In this document: positions 7,530 through 14,900 of the stretch, in pieces | How the letters are laid out: each line of letters begins with the position of its first letter | Numbering within the stretch: position 1 is the stretch's first letter | Assembly: GCA_943326315.2 (NCBI GenBank) | Contig: CALPSU020000024.1 | Location: 1-15,409, forward strand | DNA length: 15,409 nucleotides | Origin: Chryseobacterium gleum | GTDB taxonomy: Bacteria; Bacteroidota; Bacteroidia; Flavobacteriales_D; Crocinitomicaceae | Direction of reading: 5' to 3' | Notes under the pieces: generated by a model | Seen by the model: only the letters and a program-made list of their open reading frames with translations | What the model was told of the DNA's origin: nothing | Databases searched by the model: none | Program-made: the position numbers and the translations under genes

Positions 7530-9065
7530 TTATTTAGCGTAACTTACTGACCTTTTTTCTCTAATCACAGTAACTTTAACTTGTCCTGGATAAGTCATTT
7601 CTGTTTGAATTCTTTGAGAAATAGCAAAGGATAATTCGTCCGCTTTTAAATCAGTAACTTTTTCACTTTCAACCAACACGCGTAATTCACGTCCAGCCTG
7701 AATTGCATATGCCGTTGAAACACCTTCGTAAGATAAGGCTAATGTTTCAAGTTCCTTTAATCGTTTTATATAAGATTCAACAACTTCACGTCTTGCTCCT
7801 GGTCTAGCGCCAGAAACTGCATCACAAACCTGAACAATTGGTGAAATCATTGATGTCATTTCAATTTCATCATGATGAGCTCCAATTGCATTACAGATTT
7901 CGGGTTTTTCGCCATATTTTTCAGCCAATTTCATTCCTAATATTGCATGTGGCAATTCTGGATCTTCGTCTGGAACTTTACCTATATCATGAAGTAATCC
8001 TGCCCTCTTCGCTAATTTGACATTCAATCCTAATTCTGCAGCCATAATAGCACATAAATTAGCAACTTCTCTTGAATGTTGTAATAAATTTTGTCCGTAA
8101 GAAGATCTATATTTCATTCTTCCTACCATTCTTGTTAATTCAGGGTGTAAACCATGAATCCCTAAATCTATACAAGTTCTTCTTCCTGTTTCAGCTATTT
8201 CTTCTTCTAATTGTCGTTTAATTTTTGCAACAACCTCTTCAATTCTTGCAGGATGAATTCTTCCATCAGAAACCAATTGATGTAAAGCTAAACGAGCTAA
8301 TTCTCTTCTTACTGGATCAAAACAAGATAACATAATCGCTTCAGGAGTATCGTCAACAATAATTTCAACACCAGTTGCAGCTTCTAATGCACGAATATTA
8401 CGACCTTCTCGTCCAATAATTCTTCCTTTAACTTCATCCGATTCAATATTAAAAACAGAAACTGCATTTTCTACTGCTTGCTCAGTAGCAACTCTTTGAA
8501 TCGCTTGAATTACAATTTTTTTAGCTTCCACATTAGCGTTGAGCTTTGCTTCTTCCATTATTTCTTTAATATGAACCATAGCTCCAGTTCTAGCTTCATC
8601 TTTCAATGCATCCATTAATTGATTTTTTGCATCTTCTGAAGACATACCACTAATTTTTGTTAGCTCAAGAACTCTTTTTTGTTGCATTTTATCTAATTCC
8701 TGATGTTTTAAATCAACTGCAAGAATTTTAGCATCAAAATCAGATTGAATACGTTCTGTTTCTTTTTCCTTGCGACTTATTTCTTCTATTTTCTGAGATA
8801 AAGTATTCTCTTTACTTTTAACCTTATCCTCTAAAGATTGTAGTCTTCTATCTTTTTCTTTTGTAGAAGTTTCGTGCTCTTCTTTTAATTTTAAAAAATT
8901 TTCTTTCGCAGAGAGCATTTTCTCTTTTTTAATAGTTTCTCCTTCAACCTCTGCCTCATGAATAATTTGTTCTTTTTTCTTAGTCAACAAACTATTTTGA
9001 ACAAAATAAGCAGCAATTCCACCACCTATCAACCCTATCAATAAACCTATAATAATTAACATCAT
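7530..9065 (-). CDS. rny: Ribonuclease Y
   Basis: The product is 511 residues, the usual length for RNase Y, an endoribonuclease that starts mRNA decay at the inner membrane. Domains in order: an N-terminal membrane helix (about 2-22), a long charged coiled coil (about 28-195), a KH RNA-binding domain with the GREG loop at G218-G221, and an HD phosphohydrolase domain with the metal-binding His-Asp at H359-D360 in LLHDIGK plus AHHDE near 396-400. All key residues are present. The start is the first of two consecutive ATG codons, just before the membrane helix. zapA lies upstream behind a terminator, so expression needs readthrough or the weak promoter noted near 9080. The epimerase gene follows after 26 nt with no terminator. 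Codon use and GC content look like the housekeeping genes, not the cluster downstream. Confidence 0.98.
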   Translation of the reverse strand: MMLIIIGLLIGLIGGGIAAYFVQNSLLTKKKEQIIHEAEVEGETIKKEKMLSAKENFLKLKEEHETSTKEKDRRLQSLEDKVKSKENTLSQKIEEISRKEKETERIQSDFDAKILAVDLKHQELDKMQQKRVLELTKISGMSSEDAKNQLMDALKDEARTGAMVHIKEIMEEAKLNANVEAKKIVIQAIQRVATEQAVENAVSVFNIESDEVKGRIIGREGRNIRALEAATGVEIIVDDTPEAIMLSCFDPVRRELARLALHQLVSDGRIHPARIEEVVAKIKRQLEEEIAETGRRTCIDLGIHGLHPELTRMVGRMKYRSSYGQNLLQHSREVANLCAIMAAELGLNVKLAKRAGLLHDIGKVPDEDPELPHAILGMKLAEKYGEKPEICNAIGAHHDEIEMTSMISPIVQVCDAVSGARPGARREVVESYIKRLKELETLALSYEGVSTAYAIQAGRELRVLVESEKVTDLKADELSFAISQRIQTEMTYPGQVKVTVIREKRSVSYAK

Positions 9066-9079
9066 CTTTTTTAAACTTT

Positions 9080-9109
9080 CAAATTATGTATATAAAAAAA
9101 CCCACTCAA
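9080..9109 (-). promoter_or_regulatory. Possible rny promoter overlapping the zapA terminator
   Basis: On the minus strand a TTG (9107-9109) is followed after 20 nt by TAATTTG (9080-9086). That is one base short of the Bacteroidota consensus TTG, about 19-21 nt, TAnnTTTG. It would give a short leader before the rny ATG at 9065. The TTG falls exactly in the small internal loop of the terminator hairpin, so promoter and terminator would share DNA. Weak evidence. Confidence 0.3.
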
Positions 9110-9138
9110 CATACCAATAAAAGATACGAAGAAGTGGG
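9094..9138 (-). terminator. Rho-independent terminator after zapA
   Basis: On the minus strand the transcript can fold as CCCACU, a 4-nt internal loop, CGUAUC, a 7-nt apical loop, GGUAUG, a 3-nt internal loop and AGUGGG, followed directly by seven U. The outer 6 bp are perfect Watson-Crick pairs and the inner 6 bp include two G-U pairs. The T tract is on the minus-strand side only, so it ends transcription coming from zapA, 22 nt after its stop. Confidence 0.75.
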
Positions 9139-9160
9139 GAAACTTAGTAAAATGTATTAA

Positions 9161-9451
9161 CTAATCTAAAGCTTCTAATTCTTTTGATAAACCCTCCAAC
9201 TCATTTTCAATTGCTGTAAAATCTGGTTCTACAGGTGTTGAAACAACTTGTCCTTTAGGTTTTGTCGCTAATTGCAAAGCTGTCATAGCTAATAAATCTT
9301 GCATATCTTTAACTGCATAGCTATCCTGAAGCAATTTAATTGCTTTATTAATGTCTTCTGCTGCTTTTAAAACCTTATCTTCCTCACCTTCATTCAAGGT
9401 AAGAGGATATGTTCTTCCGGCAACTACGACTTTTAAGGATAACTTTCCCAT
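9161..9451 (-). CDS. zapA: Cell division protein ZapA
   Basis: The product is 96 residues, a normal size for ZapA, which binds FtsZ filaments at the cell middle and bundles them. The N-terminal part reads as the ZapA fold: a strand LSLKVVVAGRTYPL, then EDKVLKAAEDINKAI, then a long amphipathic helix containing the typical DLLAMTALQLA segment (about 51-61). An acidic coiled-coil tail follows (about 75-96). The gene starts 6 nt after the stop of the small coiled-coil gene and ends 22 nt before a clear terminator, so the two small genes form a compact unit. The order zapA then rny is familiar from other Bacteroidota. I considered a 6S RNA in the zapA-rny gap and rejected it. Confidence 0.93.
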   Translation of the reverse strand: MGKLSLKVVVAGRTYPLTLNEGEEDKVLKAAEDINKAIKLLQDSYAVKDMQDLLAMTALQLATKPKGQVVSTPVEPDFTAIENELEGLSKELEALD

Positions 9452-9457
9452 TCGTTA

Positions 9458-9766
9458 TTATTTTAACTGATTGATGCAGTGTTCTATTTCCCTAACCAAA
9501 TCATCAATTTCTTCATTTCGATCTTTAAGACCTGCTTGATTTTCATCGATTCTTTGTTGTATTATCATTTCCAATTCCGTTTTTAACTTTGAATTTTCAA
9601 GTTGAATTTCATTGTTTTCAATTTTTAAAACAGAAAACTCACTCTTAATAGAAGTTAATTCAGCTTCATGCTCTAATCTTAAAGCACGTTCTAACACCAA
9701 TTGAGAATACAACGTTTTGCATTTCAACCGGATACCATCAATTATATGCTGAATTTTATCGGTCAT
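9458..9766 (-). CDS. Small coiled-coil protein upstream of zapA, function unknown
   Basis: The product is 102 residues, soluble and strongly helical. Its heptad pattern of Leu/Ile with Glu/Lys/Gln runs from about residue 18 to 90 and ends in a conserved-looking DDLVREIEHCINQL tail. It has no membrane helix, signal peptide or catalytic motif. The stop is 6 nt before the zapA start and a good promoter lies just upstream, so it is the first gene of a two-gene unit with zapA. Similar small genes before zapA in Bacteroidota are generally annotated as hypothetical. By position and shape it could be a ZapA partner similar in role to ZapB, the coiled-coil divisome protein of enterobacteria. That role is inference only; no sequence relationship to ZapB can be shown here. 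Confidence 0.85.
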   Translation of the reverse strand: MTDKIQHIIDGIRLKCKTLYSQLVLERALRLEHEAELTSIKSEFSVLKIENNEIQLENSKLKTELEMIIQQRIDENQAGLKDRNEEIDDLVREIEHCINQLK

Positions 9767-9782
9767 TGTTTTCGACTTTGTA

Positions 9783-9812
9783 CAAAATTAACAATGTAGG
9801 GTAAATTAACAA
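9783..9812 (-). promoter_or_regulatory. Promoter for the coiled-coil/zapA unit
   Basis: On the minus strand TTG (9810-9812) is followed after 19 nt by TAATTTTG (9783-9790), an exact match to the -7 consensus TAnnTTTG with the usual spacing. The ATG of the coiled-coil gene is 16 nt further on, so the leader would be about ten bases. This is the best promoter match in the window. Confidence 0.6.
9785..9812. repeat. 10-bp direct repeat overlapping the promoter
   Basis: The sequence aaattaacaa occurs at 9785-9794 and again at 9803-9812, an 18-nt period. One copy covers most of the -7 element and the other the -33 box of the minus-strand promoter. It could be a pair of operator half-sites, or simply an effect of both promoter boxes being T-rich. 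Confidence 0.45.
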
Positions 9813-9852
9813 CATTTTAACCTATTCTTTTACGTAAATTTTATAAAAATCG

Positions 9853-9860
9853 TATTTTTG
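9853..9860 (+). promoter_or_regulatory. Promoter -7 element for the M23 peptidase gene
   Basis: TATTTTTG matches TAnnTTTG exactly, only 4 nt before the ATG at 9865. A degenerate TTTA lies 20 nt upstream; there is no clear TTG box. Starts in this promoter class lie a few bases after the -7 element, so the transcript would begin at or next to the start codon, giving a leaderless or nearly leaderless mRNA. Confidence 0.5.
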
Positions 9861-9864
9861 GGAG

Positions 9865-11550
9865 ATGATCTGTAAAATTTTTAGTTTATTTATTGTATTC
9901 TTTTTTGCATTAAAATTAAATGCTCAAACAGATTCTATTTCTAAATATAGCCCCCCTCTAAATATACCGTTAATATTATCCGCAAACTTTGGAGAATTGA
10001 GGCCAAATCATTTTCATATGGGGCTTGATTTTAAAACAAATGGAACAGAAGGCATTAAGTTATTAGCAATAGCGGATGGTTATGTTTCACGTATAAAAAT
10101 ATCTCCATATGGATACGGAAAAGCTGTATATATAAATCATCCTAATGGTATAACAAGTCTATACGCCCACTGTAGTTCACTTCTCGGAAAACTAGATTCT
10201 ATAGTTAAATTGACTCAAATTAAAGAACAAAATTTTGAAATAGAAATTTTTCTTGATGAGAATGACATAACTATAAAAAGAGGTGAAAACTTTGCGCTTT
10301 CTGGTAATTCGGGAAGCTCCACAGCTCCACATCTTCATTTTGAATTACGAGATACAAAAACGGAAACAGCTTTAAATCCATTAAAATTTGGCTTCAATAT
10401 AATTGACACAAAAGCGCCTGAGATAAAAAATGTTAAAATATATAGATTAACTGAAAAAGGATATCGAATTAAAGGTAAATCAAAGATTATACCTGTACAA
10501 AAAGGAAAATATGGCTATTTTATTGGTGGTGACGTGTTATACGCTCCTTCCGATTTTTGTTCAAATGAAGGAGGAATTGGATTCGCCTTCGAAGTTATTG
10601 ATCACTACAATCAATCTGAAAATCCACTTGGCCTCTATGGTAGTTATTTAATAGTTGACAAGGATACTATTTTTGGTCAGAAAATTGATTCAGTATCCTT
10701 TGAATCTTCTAGACAAATAAACACTCATTCTGATTATGAAGAATTTGTAGTAAACAAAAGAAAGTTTCAAAAATCTTTCAAAACCAATATTAATTCATTA
10801 CCAATATATCATAACGATGAATTGGGGATAGTTAATTTAAAACAAAATGACACATTAAATATTTCATATATAGCTTTTGACACAAAAAACAATAGAAGTG
10901 AATTATCATTTAAATTAATTTCATTACCTGGAATTATTGGTGAAACTTACCATATTCAAACAAACGATTACTTATTACCTGATAGTAACTTTATTATTAA
11001 AAATAACGAAGTTTCATTTTCAATTCCTAAAAATTGTGTGTATGAACCTATACCTAAAAAAATGAAATTTATTAAAGGTTTTTCCATTGGAGATCCATAC
11101 GCACCCATTCAAAAAGCTATTGCTATAAAATTACCATTAATAGAATATAAACTTCCGATTGAAAAATATTATATATCAATTAATTCAAAATACATTCCCA
11201 CTGTATTCTCAAATGGTTGGTTATGTGCCGAATCTAAATCTCTAGGTGAATTTACAATTAAAACAGACACTATTGGTCCAGTTATAACAACTTTGAATTT
11301 CTTAAAAACGGATAGTATCTTAAAAAAACAAATTTTACAATGGAAAATAATTGAAAATAAATCAAGTTTAAAAGACTATGATTTATATATAGATGGAAAT
11401 TGGGTATTATTAGAATTTGAATCTAAAGGCTCGTTCGCTTATTATAGAAAACCAAAAGATTTAATAGGTAAGCACTTATTAAAAATTATTGCTAAAGATG
11501 GGTGTGGAAATAATTCAATTTGGGAAAAAGAAATTCGATTTCAGGAATAA
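9865..11550 (+). CDS. Secreted M23 family metallopeptidase (LytM-like)
   Basis: The product is 561 residues. A signal peptide (1-20, ending LNA before Q21) sends it to the periplasm or cell surface. The catalytic domain follows directly: HMGLD gives zinc ligands H51 and D55, YAH gives H102, and PHLHF gives H156 and zinc ligand H158. All expected M23 residues are present, so an active peptidoglycan endopeptidase is likely. A charged insert of about 30 residues (around 108-140) lies between YAH and the GNSGSS loop, a feature I associate with Bacteroidota members. The remaining 380 or so residues look beta-rich and match no family I recognise. The ATG is the only possible start, since a stop lies 7 codons upstream with no other start between. 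It is the only plus-strand gene and probably monocistronic. Confidence 0.92.
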   Translation: MICKIFSLFIVFFFALKLNAQTDSISKYSPPLNIPLILSANFGELRPNHFHMGLDFKTNGTEGIKLLAIADGYVSRIKISPYGYGKAVYINHPNGITSLYAHCSSLLGKLDSIVKLTQIKEQNFEIEIFLDENDITIKRGENFALSGNSGSSTAPHLHFELRDTKTETALNPLKFGFNIIDTKAPEIKNVKIYRLTEKGYRIKGKSKIIPVQKGKYGYFIGGDVLYAPSDFCSNEGGIGFAFEVIDHYNQSENPLGLYGSYLIVDKDTIFGQKIDSVSFESSRQINTHSDYEEFVVNKRKFQKSFKTNINSLPIYHNDELGIVNLKQNDTLNISYIAFDTKNNRSELSFKLISLPGIIGETYHIQTNDYLLPDSNFIIKNNEVSFSIPKNCVYEPIPKKMKFIKGFSIGDPYAPIQKAIAIKLPLIEYKLPIEKYYISINSKYIPTVFSNGWLCAESKSLGEFTIKTDTIGPVITTLNFLKTDSILKKQILQWKIIENKSSLKDYDLYIDGNWVLLEFESKGSFAYYRKPKDLIGKHLLKIIAKDGCGNNSIWEKEIRFQE

Positions 11551-11599
11551 TATTTGATTTTAGATATACAAAAAGACTATACATCTAAAATCAAATATT
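11549..11599. terminator. Bidirectional terminator between convergent genes
   Basis: A perfect 17-bp inverted repeat has arms at 11549-11565 and 11583-11599 and a 17-nt loop. It fills the 55-nt gap between the convergent M23 and DUF3467 genes. The left arm overlaps the last two bases of the M23 stop codon; the right arm ends 6 nt before the DUF3467 stop. The stem is AT-rich with no long U tract beyond it, so it may act by the stem alone or protect 3' ends in both directions. Confidence 0.65.
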
Positions 11600-11605
11600 C
11601 ATAAA

Positions 11606-11920
11606 TTATGCTTGAGTAGTAGGTGCCCCAAAATTCATTGGAGGCATTCCACTTTGATTATCAATATCTTCAATAATTCCAAAAGATTGTTCATATTTTT
11701 GTATGTTTTCAATCAAAGCGTGCATGAATCTTTTAGCATTTTGGGGAGTCATTATAACTCTTGATCTAACTTTACCTTTAGGCATTCCTGGCATCATTTG
11801 AATAAAATCACTAACAATTTCTGTAGGTGAATGTGTAATAATAGCCAAATTTGAATAAACTCCCAATGCTATTTCTTCACTAAGCTCTATATTAACCTGA
11901 TTTTCGTTATTTTCTTCCAT
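11606..11920 (-). CDS. DUF3467 family protein
   Basis: The product is 104 residues, small and soluble, with no signal peptide or membrane helix. Its core is recognisable as DUF3467: NIELSEEIALGVYSNLA, then an HSPTEIVSDFIQMMPG segment, then KVRSRVIMTP followed by a helix AKRFMHALIENIQKYE. The C-terminal tail is Met/Pro/Gly-rich and probably flexible. The family has no established function that I know of. In Flavobacteriia it commonly follows rpoC, as here. The ATG is 11 nt after the T tract of the rpoC terminator, so it needs readthrough or its own promoter. A link to transcription is suggested only by position. No catalytic residues stand out. Confidence 0.88.
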   Translation of the reverse strand: MEENNENQVNIELSEEIALGVYSNLAIITHSPTEIVSDFIQMMPGMPKGKVRSRVIMTPQNAKRFMHALIENIQKYEQSFGIIEDIDNQSGMPPMNFGAPTTQA

Positions 11921-11931
11921 AATATATTTGT

Positions 11932-11960
11932 AAAAAAAGGGGCTACAAATGTAGCCCCTT
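11932..11960 (-). terminator. Rho-independent terminator after rpoC
   Basis: A 10-bp perfect GC-containing stem (arms 11937-11946 and 11951-11960, 4-nt loop) is followed on the minus strand by a run of T at 11932-11938. It lies 19 nt after the rpoC stop and should end the rpoB-rpoC transcript. Plus-strand reading has only a short T run, so its main direction is minus. Confidence 0.9.
11946..11953 (-). promoter_or_regulatory. Possible DUF3467 promoter element inside the terminator hairpin
   Basis: On the minus strand the apex of the rpoC terminator reads TACATTTG, an exact TAnnTTTG match, 25 nt before the DUF3467 ATG. No TTG box is seen about 20 nt upstream. It may be a chance match. Confidence 0.2.
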
Positions 11961-11979
11961 AATTGAAATTAAATAATTC

Positions 11980-14900
11980 TTATTTTCCTGATATTGCTTC
12001 AAAATCTTCTTTTGATGCAACTACCATGTTTTGAAATTGTCTTACTCCTGTACCTGCTGGAATTAAATGCCCAACAATTACATTTTCTTTCAATCCTAAT
12101 AAATTATCAACTTTACCTGCTAATGCAGCTTCATTCAATACTTTAGTCGTTTCTTGGAAAGAAGCAGCTGAAATAAATGATTTCGTTTGAAGTGAAGCTC
12201 TTGTAATACCTTGTAGCAAAGGTGTTGAAGTTGCAGGAATTGCATCTCTAGATTCAACCAAACGTTTATCTCCACGTTTCAATTGAGAGTTTTCATCTCT
12301 TAATCCACGAGCAGAAATAATTTGACCAGCTTTTAACGCTGTAGAATCTCCACAATCAACAACTACTTTCATACCGTAAATAGCATCATTTTCTTCCATG
12401 ATATCAACTTTTCTAGCTGATTGTCCTTCTAAAAATTTAGTATCACCAGCGTCAATAACTTCAGATTTTAACATCATTTGACGAACAATAACCTCAAAAT
12501 GTTTATCGTTGATTTTCACCCCTTGTAAACGATATACCTCTTGAATTTCATTAACAATGTACTCTTGTACTTTTGTAGGACCTTCAATATTTAATATATC
12601 ATTTGGCGTAATCGCTCCATCAGAAAGAGGTTGCCCAGCACGTACGAAATCATTTTCTTGCACAAGAATGTGTTTAGAAAGTGGAACTAAGTATTTACGA
12701 ACATCTCCAGCTTTTGAAGTAATTTGAATTTCACGATTTCCACGTTTAATTTTACCGTATTCAGCAATTCCATCAATTTCAGAAACAACAGCAGGATTAG
12801 AAGGGTTACGTGCCTCAAATAATTCAGTCACACGTGGTAAACCTCCAGTAATATCTCCTGTTTTACCAGCTGTCCGAGGTATTTTAACTAAGATTTCACC
12901 TGCTTCAATTTTATCTCCATCTTTCACCGAAACGTGAGCATTTACAGGTAAACTGTATTCTCTCAATATTTCATTTGTTTTTGCATCAACAATATGAATA
13001 GAAGGATTTTTCTTTTTATCTCTTGATTCAATAATTACTTTCTCAGCAAATCCAGTTTGCTCATCCACTTCTTCACGACAAGTAATACCCTCTGTAATAC
13101 TATCAAATAATACTTTACCATTTACTTCAGAAACGATAACAGCATTATATTGATCCCATTTACAAATCACGTCACCTTTTTTGATTTTACCATTTCCAGC
13201 TACAACCAATTCAGAACCGTAAGGAATATTTGTATTCATTAATACAATTCCTGTTTTCTCATCTGTAATTTTCAATTCAGCAGATCTACCAACAACAACT
13301 ACTCTTGTAGTTCCATCTGTATTTTTCTTCTCAATTGTACGAAGTTCTTCAATATCAAGTCGACCAGTCGCTTTAGCTTTTAAATCAGATTCAGATCCTG
13401 TGTTAGATGCAGTACCCCCAACGTGGAAAGTACGCAATGTCAACTGTGTACCAGGCTCACCAATTGATTGAGCAGCAACTACTCCAACTGAATCACCTCT
13501 TTGAGCAAGTCTATGATTAGATAAATTTCTACCATAACATTTTGCACATACACCTCTTTGCATTTCACAAGTCAATACAGATCTAATCTCAACTTCATCG
13601 ATACCAACTTTTTCAATCAAAGTAGCAACATCTTCAATAATTAACTCACCTGCAGAAACAATTACTTCTTGAGTTTCTGGATGAAGAATATCATGAACAG
13701 AAGTTCTACCTAAAATTCTATCGTATAAAGGTTCAACAACTTCATCATTTTTCATTAACGCTGTAGCCATTAAACCTCTTAATGTACCACAATCTTCAAT
13801 GTTAATAATTACATCTTGAGCAACATCAACTAAACGACGAGTAAGGTACCCAGCATCAGCAGTTTTTAAAGCTGTATCTGCCAAACCTTTACGAGCACCG
13901 TGAGTAGAAATAAAGTACTCAAGAATTGATAAACCTTCTTTAAAGTTAGAAAGAATAGGGTTTTCAATAATATCTTGACTAGAAGCTCCAGATTTTTGAG
14001 GCTTAGCCATTAACCCCCTCATACCTGATAACTGACGAATTTGTTCTTTAGAACCCCTTGCACCAGAATCGTACATCATGTAGATTGAGTTAAATCCTTG
14101 CATATCATTTTTCAATTGATCCATTAAAATATTGGTCAATCTAGAATTAGTATGCGTCCAAATATCAATGATTTGATTATAACGTTCGTTGTTAGTAATC
14201 AATCCCATATTGTAATTAGAAAGAACTTCTTTTGCTTCAACTTCAGCTTTAGCAACAAGAGTTTCTTTTTCTTTAGGGATAATAATATCCTCTAAATTAA
14301 ACGATAAACCACCTTTAAAAGCCATATCGAAACCAACTTCTTTGATATCATCTAAGAATTGGGCTGTACGAGAAGTGCCAGAAACTTTTAATACATTTCC
14401 GATAATATCTCTTAATGCTTTTTTAGTTAATACATCATTAATGTAACCAACTTCTCTCGGAACCATGTCGTTAAACAAAACTCTTCCACAAGTAGTTTCA
14501 ATCATCATTAAAGCAGGTAAACCATTTTCATCTAAATCATAAGATTTCACTTTAACATGAGCATGTAAATCTAATTTACCTTCGTTATAAGCAATTCTTA
14601 CTTCTTCAGGAGAATAGTATATACCATCTTCACCTTTCATAGTATATTCTGGAGTAGATCTTTTACCTTTAGTAATATAGTAAAGACCCAAAACCATATC
14701 CTGAGATGGTACAGCAATAGGAGCACCATTTGCAGGATTCAAAATATTATGAGAAGCCAACATTAATAATTGCGCTTCTAAAATTGCAGCATTACCTAAT
14801 GGTAAATGGACCGCCATTTGATCACCGTCAAAATCGGCATTGAAAGCTGTAGTAACTAAAGGATGTAAACGAATTGCTTTACCCTCAATTAATTTTGGTT

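Noticed and set aside
7838..8020. Plus-strand open frame of 60 codons
   Set aside because: Antisense to the HD domain of rny; no support as a gene.
9066..9160. 6S RNA (ssrS) next to zapA
   Set aside because: The pairing zapA-ssrS is known in other bacteria, but this 95-nt gap holds only a 40-nt hairpin with a T tract, which fits a terminator and is too small for a 6S RNA.
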